64,000 nt of DNA from Anaeromyxobacter soli (GCF_022808855.1 NZ_JAKZLF010000026.1:1-64000), one strand, 5' to 3'. Positions 34,778 through 44,409 are shown, counted from the stretch's first letter. Notes: generated by a model not told the origin, from the letters alone. A program made the numbers and translations.

Positions 34778-37753
34778 CTACACGGCGAGGACGTAGTCGC
34801 CGGCCCGCACGAGGTCCAGCTCCACCTCGCGCGGCTCGACGTCGTACAGCTTCTCGTACGGCGTCATGAGCACCGCCTGGAGCTGCTCGGCGGTGCGCGC
34901 GCGCCGCTCGCGCTCGATGAGCTTGGGATCCTGCGCGACGAACTTCTCGTCCGGCGTGATCTTGAAGAGCGGCTGGCCCTTCTGCACGACCGTCCCGTCC
35001 GGCCCCGTCATGAGGACCCGGTCGATCGTGCCGGAGAACGGCGCGCGGACGGTGTTGAACATCTTCATGACCTCGATGATGTAGAGCGCCTGCCCCTTGT
35101 CGAAGTGCACGCCCTCGCTGACGAAGGGCGGCCTCCCGGGCGCCTCCTGGCGGTAGAGCATGCCGCCGAACGGGGCGACGAGCTCGTCGGCCTTCGTCGC
35201 GGGCGGCGGCACGAGCACCTTCTTCATGCGCGCCTGGAGCTCGGGATCGTTGAGGTACGCGGGGATCGTGACGTCGAGGTTCGCCTCCACGCGGAAGTCG
35301 AAGAACTTCACCGCCTCGGCGACGGTGAAGAGGAGCCCGAGCAGCTCGTTGCCGGCCTCGTAGCCGAGGTGCGCGGCGCGGATCTGGCTCCAGGTCTCGG
35401 CGTCGTAGCCGCCCTGCGGGGCCTCGCTCTTCAGGATCTCGTTCAGCTTGTAGAACTCCTCCTTCTTGAGGCCGAACGTCTTCCGGAGCGCCACGTAGAA
35501 CCGGATCGACTTCTGGAGCAACTCGTGGTCGTGCTGCCAGATCACCTCGGCGGCCGGCTTCCGCGCGTCCCACCCCATGTTCAGGTACTCGTACGTGTCG
35601 TTGAGCACGCCGAGCGGGTTGCGGATCCAGAACACCTTGCCCTGCTCGAGCCGGTAGTGCTTGCGGTTCAGGCTGAGCCAGCCGGCGAGGAGGTGCGGCG
35701 CCTCGAGCAGCCGATCCATCACGCGCGTGAGCAGGGTGAGCTTGCGGTCGATCACCTCCGCCATGGCCTTCGTGACCGACGGGTCGCCGGGGCTCTCCTT
35801 CGCGATCTGCGCCGCGTAGTGCTTCTTCATCTCGGCGAACGCGTAGGCGGTGTCGAGCTTGCTCCCCTCCTCGGCGAGGAGCCCCACGAGCGTGAGGTAC
35901 GGCACGACGAAGCGGGTGGTCGGCTTCGCCATCACGTTCTGGCCGAGGAACCAGTTGACGAGCCCGTAGTGGAACTCGAGGTTCGTGGCGAGGTTCACGC
36001 CGCGCAGGCTCGTCTTGCGCAGCACCTTGGCGAGGTGGAGGTAGCTGTCGAGGCGATCCTCGCCCTTCGTGAGGAGCAGCGCGATGTTGGAGTCGTACGC
36101 GCCCGCCACGTGGTAGCGCATGAACATGCCGGTGTCCGGGTTCGGCATGCTGATGCCCTGGTCGTCGCGGATCTCGCCCTCGATGGGCTTCGACCAGAAG
36201 CGGATGAGGCCGCCCGCGTGCGGCGAGAGCGAGGCGTCGGTCGCGTTGAGGCGCGCCTCGGCCGCGGCGCCGAAGCGCGGGATCCGCGTGGGCTTCGGGA
36301 GCCGCTCCTTGTGGCGCGCGAGGAGCGCCATCGCCTCGACGAGCGACTCGACCACGAACGCGTCGCTCGGGTCGTCCGGGTTCGCGAAGCGCAGCGAGTA
36401 GCAGAGCTCCGTCACCCGGTGCTCGACCTGGATGCGGGTGTTGACCTCCATGAAGTAGTAGCGGTCGCGATCGACGATGCACTCGAAGGTCGAGGCCGAG
36501 TCGAGCCCGACCGCGGCGCCGAAGCGGGCCGCGTCGTCCTCCATCCGCTTCAGGATCTCGAGGTCGGTCGCGAGCGCGCGGGCCTCGTCCTTCCGCCCTG
36601 CCCGCTCCGAGCGCTCGATGGCGGCGGCGAGCCCCTCCTGCGTGACCGAGATCTCGAGGAGCTTCTGCTCGTGCATCTGCAGGGAGCAGTCGCGGCCGCC
36701 GAGCGAGACGCACCACTTCCCGTTGCCGAGGAGCTGGATCTCGTTGTGGCGGGTCTGCTCGATGTTGAGCTCGATGAGGACGTTCTTGTTGTCGCCGACG
36801 CCGGTCGCCTTGACCTCGTTCAGGACCTCGCGGACGAGCGTGGGGGCCTCGGCGGCCGCCTCCTCGATGAGCTTCGCGTCGGCGTGCCTCGCGGTGAGGA
36901 GCGCGCCGCCCAGGATGCGCTGGCCCTTGCCGCCGCCGCCGCCGATGGCCTTGAGGCGCACGCGCGTGCCGGGGTGCTTCTTGAACATCTCGGCGACCTC
37001 GCGCTGCACCTGCCAGCCGAGCTCGTCGATGGTGTAGAGGTCGATCCCCTTGGCATAGGACGCCATGAGGACGTGGTCGGCGAGCTCCTCGAGCGACAGC
37101 TGCTCGTCCTTGAGGAGCTTCCGGTCGACGGTGAGGTCCTCCGCCTCCACGAGCGCGAGGAGCGCCTTGCGCGTCTTGTGCTTCGAGAGGAGCGTGCGCG
37201 CGGTGACGTTGTTCACGCCGGGCGTCACGGAGACGCCCACCTCCAGCGCGGTCCGCTTGGCCTCGTCCTTCTTGCCGGCGCGCGCCTGCGTCACCGAGTT
37301 CGGGCCGATGAACTTCAGGCCCGCCCGCTCGAGCGTCGCGACGAACTCCTCGTCCTCCGCCATGAACCCGTAGCCGGCGAACACCGAGTCGTAGCCGTTC
37401 TCGTGCGCGATGCGGACGATCTGGTTCATCCGCTCGACGCGCTCCTCCTTCGTCGCGCCGGTGTAGTCGGGGACCCGGTGCACGCGGCTCGTGTCGGTGA
37501 GCTGGCGCAGCTCGGGGGCGAGCGCGTTCGCGTAGACGATGGAGTCCTTCTCGGAGAGGAGGATGCCGTAGTGGCGGATCCCCATCTCCTCGAAGACGTC
37601 CATCGCCTCCTTGCGGATCGGGCCGCGGCAGACGATGAGCGGCTTCAGGTCCTCGCAGGCGAAGGAGCGGATCCACGCGGAGCCGGCCTTGCCGAGGCGG
37701 CGGTCGCGGTGAACGAGGGGGTTCGTCTTGTAGTAGTCGGCGGTCGGAGCCAT
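34778..37753 (-). CDS. Large atypical acyl-CoA biotin carboxylase subunit
   Basis: The 991-residue protein contains a biotin carboxylase domain and a C-terminal biotinyl domain with biotin-accepting Lys897 in IEVMKMF. It is about 320 residues longer than the MccA-type subunit at 9020-11023. Differences include a 34-residue N-terminal extension, VCRGPIR in place of the usual ANRGEIA, and roughly 60 extra residues before the glycine-rich ATP loop (IGGGGGKGQ at about 270). A long helical region precedes the biotinyl domain. The active-site stretch EVNTRIQVEHRVTE is intact. It forms one unit with the carboxyltransferase 43 bases upstream. Acetyl- or propionyl-CoA is the likely substrate. The ATG at 37753 is preferred over TTG 37762 on ribosome-site spacing. 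Confidence 0.88.
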   Translation of the reverse strand: MAPTADYYKTNPLVHRDRRLGKAGSAWIRSFACEDLKPLIVCRGPIRKEAMDVFEEMGIRHYGILLSEKDSIVYANALAPELRQLTDTSRVHRVPDYTGATKEERVERMNQIVRIAHENGYDSVFAGYGFMAEDEEFVATLERAGLKFIGPNSVTQARAGKKDEAKRTALEVGVSVTPGVNNVTARTLLSKHKTRKALLALVEAEDLTVDRKLLKDEQLSLEELADHVLMASYAKGIDLYTIDELGWQVQREVAEMFKKHPGTRVRLKAIGGGGGKGQRILGGALLTARHADAKLIEEAAAEAPTLVREVLNEVKATGVGDNKNVLIELNIEQTRHNEIQLLGNGKWCVSLGGRDCSLQMHEQKLLEISVTQEGLAAAIERSERAGRKDEARALATDLEILKRMEDDAARFGAAVGLDSASTFECIVDRDRYYFMEVNTRIQVEHRVTELCYSLRFANPDDPSDAFVVESLVEAMALLARHKERLPKPTRIPRFGAAAEARLNATDASLSPHAGGLIRFWSKPIEGEIRDDQGISMPNPDTGMFMRYHVAGAYDSNIALLLTKGEDRLDSYLHLAKVLRKTSLRGVNLATNLEFHYGLVNWFLGQNVMAKPTTRFVVPYLTLVGLLAEEGSKLDTAYAFAEMKKHYAAQIAKESPGDPSVTKAMAEVIDRKLTLLTRVMDRLLEAPHLLAGWLSLNRKHYRLEQGKVFWIRNPLGVLNDTYEYLNMGWDARKPAAEVIWQHDHELLQKSIRFYVALRKTFGLKKEEFYKLNEILKSEAPQGGYDAETWSQIRAAHLGYEAGNELLGLLFTVAEAVKFFDFRVEANLDVTIPAYLNDPELQARMKKVLVPPPATKADELVAPFGGMLYRQEAPGRPPFVSEGVHFDKGQALYIIEVMKMFNTVRAPFSGTIDRVLMTGPDGTVVQKGQPLFKITPDEKFVAQDPKLIERERRARTAEQLQAVLMTPYEKLYDVEPREVELDLVRAGDYVLAV

Positions 37754-37796
37754 CGGTCTCAAGTCTCCAGTCTTGGATTCGGGTCGAGCCGCGGAC

Positions 37797-39521
37797 CTAG
37801 TGGAACTCGCGCTGCGGGCCGGACATCGGGGACGGCTTGTAGTGCCGGAGCAGGAAGCCCATGTTCTCGCCGAGGACCTTGCGCAGCTCGGTGGGCATCA
37901 CGAGCGAGGAGATGGAGCCGAGCGCGAGCCCTTCCTTCGGGTTCATGAGCTCCTTCTCGTAGCGGCGGTTGAGCGCGGCCTCCTGCTGCTTCAGCCACTC
38001 CGCCGCCTCCTTCTCCGCGTCCTTCTTGGCGGCGGGGCCCTCCATGCCGGCGGCGGTGCGCTGCTCGACGCCCTTCTTCACCATCTCGGCCGCCGCGCCG
38101 CGGACCTTGCGCAGCTCGTCCTTGTAGACGAACTCCTTGCCCGCCGGCCCCATCACCGCGAGGCGCGTGGTCGGCAGCGCGAGCACGAGGTCCGCGCCGG
38201 TCGGGTAGTTGTTGTAGGACGCGTACGCGCCGCCGAAGGCGTTGCGCAGGATGAGCAGGATGCGCGGGGTGCGCACGTCGACGATCGCGTCGAGCATCGA
38301 GCGGCCCGCCTGCACGATGCCGCGCGCCTCCTGCTCGCGGCCGGGGAGGAAGCCGGTCGTGTCCTCCATGAAGATGATGGGGATGTTGTAGATGTTGCAG
38401 AACCGCACGAACCTCGCGATCTTCAGCGCGGTGTCGCAGTCGATCTGCCCGGAGCCGACGGCGCTGTTGTTCGCGACGAAGCCGACGACGTTCCCGCCGA
38501 GCCGGCCGAACGCGGTGACGACCTCCCGCGCGCGCTCCGGCTGGATCTCGAAGTAGTCGCCGTAGTCGCACACCTGCTGGATGATGATCGACACGTCGAA
38601 CGGCGTGTTGAAGCCGGTCGGCGAGTTGAACGCCTTCTTGAGCAGCGTGTTGATCTCCCAGGTCTTCCGGTCGAGCGGGTCGCTCGTCGGCTGGAACGGC
38701 GCGGAGACGCCGTTGTTGTCGGGGAGGTAGGCGAGCAGGCGCACCGCCTGGCGGAGCGCGGCGAGCTCGTCCGCCACGGTGAGGTCGGCGACGCCGGAGG
38801 CGCCGTGGACCTTGGGGCCGCCGAGCTCCTCGGGCGTGATGTCCTCGCCGAGCACCGACTTCACGACGCCCGGGCCGGTGAGGCCGAAGAAGGTGTCGTT
38901 CGGCTGGATGACGAAGCTGCCCTGGCGCGGCAGGTACGAGCCGCCGCCCGCGTTGAAGCCGAACATGCACATGATGGACGGCACGACGCCGCTGATCTTG
39001 CGCAGCGCGGTGAACGCCTCGGCGTAGCCGTCGAGCCCGCCCACGCCGGCCGGCACGTACGCGCCGGCGCTGTCGTTCATGCCGATGAGCGGCATGCCCT
39101 TCTCGCCGGCGAGCCGGAAGAGGCGCGCGAGCTTCGAGCCGTTCGTCGCGTCCATCGAGCCCGCGCGCACGGTGAAGTCGTGGCCGTAGCAGGCGACGTC
39201 GCGGCCCCGGACGTTCAGCACCGCCGTGACGAGCGACGCGCCGTCGAGGTTCTTGCCCCAGTTCTGGTAGAGGACGATGGGGTCCTTGTCCGTCAGGACG
39301 CGGATGCGCTCCCAGACCGTCATGCGCCGCTTGAAGTGCTGCTTCTCGATCTGCTCGATGCTGACCGAGCGGATGGGGCGCTGGACGAGGTCGTGCCCTT
39401 CCCTCATCGCCTCCTCGTAGCCGCCGGTCTCGCGGGCGATCTCGCCCGGGATGTTGAACTCGACCTTCTCGACCGGATCGAGCGGGTTGGTCAGGATCGG
39501 TTTGATCGCCTTCGTGGCCAT
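37797..39521 (-). CDS. Acyl-CoA carboxylase carboxyltransferase subunit
   Basis: This 574-residue carboxyltransferase resembles propionyl-/acetyl-CoA carboxylase beta subunits. It has [46 protein letters not shown] and [19 protein letters not shown] in the N-terminal half. The C-terminal half has [19 protein letters not shown] and [15 protein letters not shown] Lys/Ala-rich linker near residues 490-530 is unusual. It pairs with the large biotin subunit downstream and is separate from the methylcrotonyl system at 9-12.6 kb. The product could be malonyl-CoA or methylmalonyl-CoA. ATG 39521. An inverted-repeat cluster lies about 100 bases upstream. Confidence 0.9.
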   Translation of the reverse strand: MATKAIKPILTNPLDPVEKVEFNIPGEIARETGGYEEAMREGHDLVQRPIRSVSIEQIEKQHFKRRMTVWERIRVLTDKDPIVLYQNWGKNLDGASLVTAVLNVRGRDVACYGHDFTVRAGSMDATNGSKLARLFRLAGEKGMPLIGMNDSAGAYVPAGVGGLDGYAEAFTALRKISGVVPSIMCMFGFNAGGGSYLPRQGSFVIQPNDTFFGLTGPGVVKSVLGEDITPEELGGPKVHGASGVADLTVADELAALRQAVRLLAYLPDNNGVSAPFQPTSDPLDRKTWEINTLLKKAFNSPTGFNTPFDVSIIIQQVCDYGDYFEIQPERAREVVTAFGRLGGNVVGFVANNSAVGSGQIDCDTALKIARFVRFCNIYNIPIIFMEDTTGFLPGREQEARGIVQAGRSMLDAIVDVRTPRILLILRNAFGGAYASYNNYPTGADLVLALPTTRLAVMGPAGKEFVYKDELRKVRGAAAEMVKKGVEQRTAAGMEGPAAKKDAEKEAAEWLKQQEAALNRRYEKELMNPKEGLALGSISSLVMPTELRKVLGENMGFLLRHYKPSPMSGPQREFH

Positions 39522-39612
39522 GGGCTCGGTCCTCTGTACGACGCTGTGTGAATCCCGCGCAAAGCGTGCCGATCGCCCGGTCAGCCTGGCGGCGAACCGC
39601 GCTCGGGCTTCG

Positions 39613-39637
39613 TCACGAAAAAGTGCGTGATTGTCAC
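39613..39637. promoter_or_regulatory. Cluster of TCAC/GTGA half-sites upstream of the carboxylase operon
   Basis: Within 25 bases, TCACG, CGTGA and TCAC alternate: TCACG(8)CGTGA and GTGA-TTG-TCAC form two overlapping inverted repeats. The stretch is A/T-rich for this genome and lies about 90 bases upstream of the carboxyltransferase start. It is a plausible operator; the regulator is unknown. Confidence 0.4.
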
Positions 39638-39812
39638 AAAGCACCGCGCGCCCGGGCAAGGGGTCTCGCAGCTTTTGCGCCCCGGATCGCACCTCGGAGC
39701 GCCCGCTTCGTGGACCGGTGGGGGCGGCGACGCAGCGCGCCGCGCCGGCCGCGGAGGGGCGCACGAGCAGGCGCCGCCCGGCCTCCGGCGGGCCTCTCTG
39801 CGCGGGGAACCG

Positions 39813-40361
39813 CTACGCCTTGACGAGCACCGCCGCGTGGCTCCGCCACACGGCCGGACGCGCGGCGACGAGGAGCCCTGCGTCCGAGGCGGCCACGAGC
39901 TCGCGCTCGAGCTCCGCCGTAGAGACGTGCCCGCTCGGCTCCCCGAGGAGCAGCCGGCCGCCGGGCCGGAGCGCCGCGGAGGCCTCCCCGAAGAAGCGCG
40001 CCGCGCTCGGCAGCTCGTGCACGATCGCGAACGCGACCACCACGTCGACCTCGCCCGCGAGATCCTCGACGCCCAGCGTGTCGGGGTGGGCGAGCCGGAG
40101 GTCGAGCCGCTCGGCGAGGCCGGCGCGACGGCGGAGGGCCTCGAGCATCTTCGGCTGGAGCTCCACCGCCACGACGCGGCCGGAGGGCCCGACGAGCCTC
40201 GCGAGGTCGAGCGTGAAGAAGCCCATGCCCGGCCCCGGCTCGAGCACCGTCATCCCCTCCGCCACGTACGGGCGCAGGAGCGTGAGCGGGTTCTGCACGA
40301 GCCGCCGGAGCGGGTTCACCAGCAGATAACCCAGCCACCAGGGGCAGACGCGGTGGGCCAT
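39813..40361 (-). CDS. SAM-dependent methyltransferase (class I)
   Basis: This 182-residue cytoplasmic methyltransferase has the SAM-binding motif VLEPGPGMGFFTLDLARLV (about residue 35), then GRVVAVELQPKML. Motif IV-like DVVVAFAIVHELP and the late RPGGRLLLGEPSG follow. The HELP segment is similar to UbiE-like small methyltransferases. The N-terminus (VCPWWLGYLLVNPLRRLVQNP) is typical of short enzymes of this group in anaerobes and methanogens. Substrate unknown. Start ATG 40361 without a clear ribosome site. It is divergent from the feo locus. Confidence 0.83.
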   Translation of the reverse strand: MAHRVCPWWLGYLLVNPLRRLVQNPLTLLRPYVAEGMTVLEPGPGMGFFTLDLARLVGPSGRVVAVELQPKMLEALRRRAGLAERLDLRLAHPDTLGVEDLAGEVDVVVAFAIVHELPSAARFFGEASAALRPGGRLLLGEPSGHVSTAELERELVAASDAGLLVAARPAVWRSHAAVLVKA

Positions 40362-40476
40362 GGGCTCCGGGATCGCCCATCCGGCGGGGGCACGGTAGCG
40401 CGACGTTGGGGTGCGGCCACGGGGCGCGATCTCGCGGCGAGGATCACGTGAGCCCGGGCGGACTTGGCCCATTCCC

Positions 40477-40490
40477 TTGATTGTCGTCAA
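40477..40490. promoter_or_regulatory. FNR/Anr-like site upstream of the feo locus
   Basis: TTGAT-TGTC-GTCAA matches the FNR consensus TTGAT-N4-ATCAA with one mismatch. It lies upstream of an operon for ferrous iron uptake, which is commonly induced without oxygen. Confidence 0.55.
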
Positions 40491-40548
40491 CTCAGCCGCA
40501 CTGCGAGTCCGTGGATCGGACCCGCTGAGACCGAGTATCGTCCGTTTC

Positions 40549-40567
40549 GAAATTGAGAATGATTCGC
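40549..40567. promoter_or_regulatory. Fur box upstream of the feo locus
   Basis: The 19 bases from 40549 match 13 positions of the classical Fur consensus, with the core TGAGAATGATTCGC. They lie about 80 bases before the first gene of the feo operon and about 60 bases after the FNR-like site. Iron repression by Fur is therefore likely. Confidence 0.6.
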
Positions 40568-40648
40568 AAGATTGGCGGCCAGAGGACCTCGAGCCCAGCG
40601 CCCCGACCCCGGAGCCCGCACGCGGGCGCCGGCCCGAGGTGACCGAAC

Positions 40649-41431
40649 ATGCGCCCCACGCACTCCTGCTGCTCTTCGCGCTCCCGCCGCTACCGCCGCG
40701 CCGCCCTCCTCGCCCTCGCCGCCCTCGCCGTCGCGCCGCTCCTCGCGCGCTCGCAGGAGGACGCGCCCGGCCAGGAGGAGCCCGAGCTCGTCGCCGAGGC
40801 GCTCTTCCTCTGCGACACGCTCCCACCCGCAGGGCGCGACCTGAACCTCTCCCTCGCCCTCGCCGAGGGCGAGCCGGATCCCGTCACCGGGGAGACCGCG
40901 CTCCAGGCCTCGCCGCGCGTCCAGCTCGCGATGGGGCTGGGTGAGCGCGTCGGCCTCTCCGCGGACGTGGGGCTCGGCACGGGGGGCACCGTCGCGCTCG
41001 ACACCCCCGGCGCGTCGCTCAAGCTCCTGCTCCGCGCCCCGAGCGCGACGCGGACCGGGCTCTCCGCGTCGGTCGATCTGTTCGGCTCGACGCACTCCCT
41101 CCACGAGGCGGAGGCCGGCCTCGGGCTCGGCGCCATCCGCGCGCTCGGCCGCATGGCGCTGCGCGCGAGCGCGAGCGTCGCGAGCGGCGTCACCGCGTGG
41201 TCGCCGCACCTGCACTTCGGCACGTCGGCCGCGGTGGCGCTCGGCGCCCGCTGGCGCGCGCTCGCCGAGGTGGTCTCCGAGGTCTCCGCCGGCGAGGTCG
41301 CGGTCTCCGCCGGCCCCACCGTGAAGGTCGCGCTCGCCGAGAACAGCGCGCTCATGGCCGGCGCGCTCTTCCCGGTCTCGCAGGGCGGTGGCCTGCCGGT
41401 CTTCACCTTCCAGCTCACGCAGTCGATGTGA
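40649..41431 (+). CDS. Putative outer-membrane beta-barrel protein of the feo locus
   Basis: The 260-residue protein begins with a long basic signal peptide (hydrophobic core LLALAALAVAPLLA, cleavage near residue 35). Many alternating strands follow, such as VGLSADVGLGTGGTVAL and MALRASASVASGVTAWSP, and it ends in a short amphipathic strand. I read it as a small outer-membrane barrel of about 10-12 strands. It is first in the feo operon, behind Fur and FNR-like sites, so it may admit ferrous iron or a chelate (inference). No named family recognised. GAGGTG lies seven bases before the ATG. Confidence 0.72.
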   Translation: MRPTHSCCSSRSRRYRRAALLALAALAVAPLLARSQEDAPGQEEPELVAEALFLCDTLPPAGRDLNLSLALAEGEPDPVTGETALQASPRVQLAMGLGERVGLSADVGLGTGGTVALDTPGASLKLLLRAPSATRTGLSASVDLFGSTHSLHEAEAGLGLGAIRALGRMALRASASVASGVTAWSPHLHFGTSAAVALGARWRALAEVVSEVSAGEVAVSAGPTVKVALAENSALMAGALFPVSQGGGLPVFTFQLTQSM

Positions 41432-41454
41432 CTCGCAGTCGGAGAACCCGCCAC

Positions 41455-41730
41455 ATGCCTCGTTCCAGCAGCACCGCAGCGGACGGCTCGCCCGCCCCGC
41501 GCCCCGGGATGCCCCTCGGCCTCCTCGGCGACGGGGAGTCCGCGGAGATCGTCGCCGTCGCCACCGCCGCGCGCGGCGGGTGCGAGTCGCGCGCAGAGGA
41601 GATGGGCCTCCGCATCGGCAAGCGGGTCGTGATGCTCAGCAACGGCGCGGGCCCGGTGCTCGTCAAGGTGGACGAGTCGCGCATCGCGGTCGATCGCGGC
41701 GTCGCCATGAAGATCAAGGTCACCAAGTGA
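41455..41730 (+). CDS. feoA: FeoA domain protein 1
   Basis: The 91-residue protein carries an SH3-like FeoA domain (about 20-91) with LGDGESAEIVAVATAARGGCESRAEEMGLRIGKRVVML and a C-terminal VDRGVAMKIKV. FeoA is a small cytoplasmic protein that binds or regulates the FeoB transporter. The N-terminal 18 residues are a disordered Ser/Pro extension, so a later start is possible, though none has a better ribosome site. It is followed after 14 bases by a second FeoA gene. Confidence 0.85.
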   Translation: MPRSSSTAADGSPAPRPGMPLGLLGDGESAEIVAVATAARGGCESRAEEMGLRIGKRVVMLSNGAGPVLVKVDESRIAVDRGVAMKIKVTK

Positions 41731-41744
41731 CGGAGACGACGGAA

Positions 41745-41972
41745 ATGAACCTGGCGAGGCTCTCTCCCGGCGAGAAGGGGCGCATCACGGCGATCGGGGC
41801 GATCGGCCCGATGCGGCGGCGGCTCATGGACATGGGGCTCCTCCCCGGCGAGGAGGTGCGGGTGGAGAAGGTCGCCCCGCTCGGCGATCCCATCGAGGTG
41901 CGGATCCGCAGCTACCACCTGTCGCTCCGCAAGAAGGAGGCGGAGGGCATCGCGGTGGAGGTGACGCCGTGA
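41745..41972 (+). CDS. feoA: FeoA domain protein 2
   Basis: This 75-residue single FeoA domain has LSPGEKGRITAIGAIGPMRRRLMDMGLLPGEEVRVEKVAPLGDPIEVRIRSYHLSLRKKEAEGI-type organisation, the canonical form of the family. The ATG at 41745 has GGAG eight bases before it; an in-frame GTG at 41727 overlaps the previous stop. Its stop overlaps the FeoB GTG start by four bases (GTGA), tying its synthesis to FeoB. Two FeoA copies before one FeoB suggest that one regulates and one is structural (inference). Confidence 0.92.
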   Translation: MNLARLSPGEKGRITAIGAIGPMRRRLMDMGLLPGEEVRVEKVAPLGDPIEVRIRSYHLSLRKKEAEGIAVEVTP

Positions 41973-44182
41973 GCGCCGCGCCGAAGCTCTCCCCGGTCTC
42001 CGCAGAGCACCCCGGCGCCGCGCGGTCGATCACCATCGCGGTCGCCGGCAACCCCAACTCCGGCAAGTCCACGCTCATCAACGCGATCGCCGGCAGCCGC
42101 CTGCACGTGGGCAACTGGCCGGGCGTCACCGTGGAGAAGAAGGAGGCCGCCTTCGAGCACGAGGGGCGGCGCCTGCGGCTCGTCGATCTGCCGGGCACCT
42201 ACTCCCTCTCGCCCTACTCGCAGGAGGAGATCGTCGCGCGCGACTACCTCGCCCACGAGCGGCCCGACGTCATCGTGAACGTCGTGGACGCGACGAACCT
42301 CGAGCGGAACCTGTACCTCACGGTGCAGCTCCTCGAGCTCGGCATCCCGGTGGTGATGGCGCTCAACGTGTACGACGAGGCGCAGGCGAAGGGCCACCGC
42401 ATCGACGTGCGCGGCATCGAGGCGCGGCTCGGCGTCCGCGTGGTCCCGACCTCCGCGACGCGCAAGCAGGGCCTCGAGGAGCTGCTCGGAGCGGTCGTCG
42501 CCACCGCCGACCGCAGCCACGTCCGGACGATCGCCCCGCTCTCCTACGGCCCCGACCTCGACGGCGCGACCGCGGGCGTGGCGCGCGCCCTCGAGGAGCG
42601 ACACCCGGAGCTCACCGCGCGCCTCCCCGCGCGCTGGCTGGCGCTGAAGCTCGTCGAGGGGGACGCGCGCGTCCTCGAGGAGACCGGCCTCGAGCGCGAC
42701 GCCCTCGTCGCGGCGCCGCTCGCCCACCTCGTCGCCGCCCACGGCGACGACGTGGAGGCGATCGTCGCCGAGGCCCGCTACGGCCTCGCGGCGGGGCTCA
42801 CCCGCGAGGTGCTCGAGAGGCCGAGCCTCCAGAAGACCGAGCTCACCGAGCGGATCGACCGGGTGGTCCTGAACCGCTTCCTCGGGATCCCCATCTTCCT
42901 CGCCGCCATGTGGCTCGTCTTCAAGCTCACGTTCGATCTCTCCGCCCCCTTCGGCGACTGGATCGACGCGATGACGAGCGGCCCCTTCAAGCGCTGGGCG
43001 GCGGTCCTGCTCGGCGCGATCGGCGCGCCGGGCTGGACGGTGTCGCTCGTGAACGACGGCGTCATCGCGGGCGTCGGCTTCGTGCTCGTCTTCGTCCCCG
43101 TCATCTTCGCGATGATGTTCTTCATCACCTTCCTCGAGGGCTCCGGCTACATGGCCCGCGCCGCCTTCGTGATGGACAAGGCGATGCACGCGATGGGGCT
43201 CCACGGGAAGTCGTTCATCCCGATGGTCCTCGGCTTCGGCTGCAACGTCCCCGGCGTGTACGCCACCCGCACGCTGGAGAGCGGGCGCGACCGCATCCTC
43301 ACCGCGCTCCTCATCCCCCTCATGTCCTGCGGCGCGCGCCTCCCCGTGTACGTGCTGTTCGTCGGGGTGTTCTTCCCGCAGCGGCCCGGCACGGTCATCT
43401 GGTCGCTCTACGTCATCGGCATCGCGCTCGCGATCACCATGGGCGTCGTCTTCAAGAAGACGCTGTTCCGCGGCGAGGCGCCGGCGTTCATCATGGAGCT
43501 CCCGCCCTACCGCATGCCGTCGCTGCGCAGCCTGTGCCTCCACACCTGGGAGAAGGGGAAGCACTTCCTCACCAAGGCCGGCACCTACATCCTCGCGGTG
43601 TCCGTCATCGTCTGGTTCATGCTCAACCTGCCCTGGGGCGTGGAGCACAAGAAGGACTCGTACCTCGGCAAGGCGGGGCAGGTGATGGCGCCCGCGCTCG
43701 CGCCGCTCGGCTTCGGCACCTGGGAGGCGGCGTCCTCGCTCATCACCGGCGTCATCGCCAAGGAGATCGTGGTCGGCACGATGTCCGAGATCTACGCGCC
43801 GAAGCCCGCCCACGAGGAGCAGGCGCCGACGTTCGCCGAGGACCTGCGCGAGATCGGCACCTCGTTCGTGGGCGCCGGGCGCGAGGCGCTCTCGAACGTG
43901 GTGTCCACCGCGGGGCTCTCCTCCATCTCCATCGACAAGGCCGACGAGGCGCCCTCCCCGCTCAAGGACGCCGTGCGCGGCGCGTTCACGCCGCTCACCG
44001 CGCTCGGCTTCATGGTGTTCGTGCTGCTCTACATGCCGTGCGTGGTGGTCGCCATCGCCATGCGCCAGGAGTTCGGCGGCTGGAAGTGGTTCGGCGTCGC
44101 CTTCGCGTACCAGACGGCGCTCGCCTGGGGGATGGCGCTCCTCGTCTACCAGGGCGGCCGCCTGCTCGGGCTGGGGGCGTGA
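41969..44182 (+). CDS. feoB: Ferrous iron transporter FeoB
   Basis: The 737-residue protein is an inner-membrane Fe2+ transporter. An N-terminal GTPase domain has G1 GNPNSGKST near residue 28, G3 DLPGTYSL and a NVVDATNLERNLYLT switch region. A helical spacer follows, then a membrane domain with two Gate regions, including FGCNVPGVYATRTLES and MSCGARLPVYVLFVGVFF. Length is normal. The start is a GTG overlapping the FeoA2 stop. Fur and FNR-like control upstream of the operon is expected. Confidence 0.96.
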   Translation: MSAAPKLSPVSAEHPGAARSITIAVAGNPNSGKSTLINAIAGSRLHVGNWPGVTVEKKEAAFEHEGRRLRLVDLPGTYSLSPYSQEEIVARDYLAHERPDVIVNVVDATNLERNLYLTVQLLELGIPVVMALNVYDEAQAKGHRIDVRGIEARLGVRVVPTSATRKQGLEELLGAVVATADRSHVRTIAPLSYGPDLDGATAGVARALEERHPELTARLPARWLALKLVEGDARVLEETGLERDALVAAPLAHLVAAHGDDVEAIVAEARYGLAAGLTREVLERPSLQKTELTERIDRVVLNRFLGIPIFLAAMWLVFKLTFDLSAPFGDWIDAMTSGPFKRWAAVLLGAIGAPGWTVSLVNDGVIAGVGFVLVFVPVIFAMMFFITFLEGSGYMARAAFVMDKAMHAMGLHGKSFIPMVLGFGCNVPGVYATRTLESGRDRILTALLIPLMSCGARLPVYVLFVGVFFPQRPGTVIWSLYVIGIALAITMGVVFKKTLFRGEAPAFIMELPPYRMPSLRSLCLHTWEKGKHFLTKAGTYILAVSVIVWFMLNLPWGVEHKKDSYLGKAGQVMAPALAPLGFGTWEAASSLITGVIAKEIVVGTMSEIYAPKPAHEEQAPTFAEDLREIGTSFVGAGREALSNVVSTAGLSSISIDKADEAPSPLKDAVRGAFTPLTALGFMVFVLLYMPCVVVAIAMRQEFGGWKWFGVAFAYQTALAWGMALLVYQGGRLLGLGA

Positions 44183-44184
44183 GC

Positions 44185-44409
44185 ATGGGCCTCGAAGACG
44201 CCGTCATCGCCGCGCTCGTCATGGCGGGCGCGCTCTACCTCCTCTACCGCTCGCTCTGGAGGGGCGGAGGCGCCTGCCACGGGTGCTCGTCGGGCGGCGC
44301 GTGCAGCGCCCGGGCACGCGCACCCGCGCCCCTCGTGACGCTCGGCCGCCGCCCGGAGCCGCGCCCACCGCGGCCGTCGGCCTCCGCCGGCGGCGGCACG
44401 GGGACCTGA
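44185..44409 (+). CDS. FeoB-associated Cys-rich membrane protein
   Basis: This 74-residue protein has one N-terminal membrane helix (IAALVMAGALYLLYRSLW) and then CHGCSSGGAC, the pattern of the small Cys-rich proteins often found after feoB (PF12669-like). A Pro/Arg-rich tail completes it. These are thought to assist FeoB, perhaps by a metal or redox role (family knowledge, unproven). An ATG start at 44185 is used; a GTG at 44179 overlapping the FeoB stop is an alternative. Confidence 0.82.
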   Translation: MGLEDAVIAALVMAGALYLLYRSLWRGGGACHGCSSGGACSARARAPAPLVTLGRRPEPRPPRPSASAGGGTGT

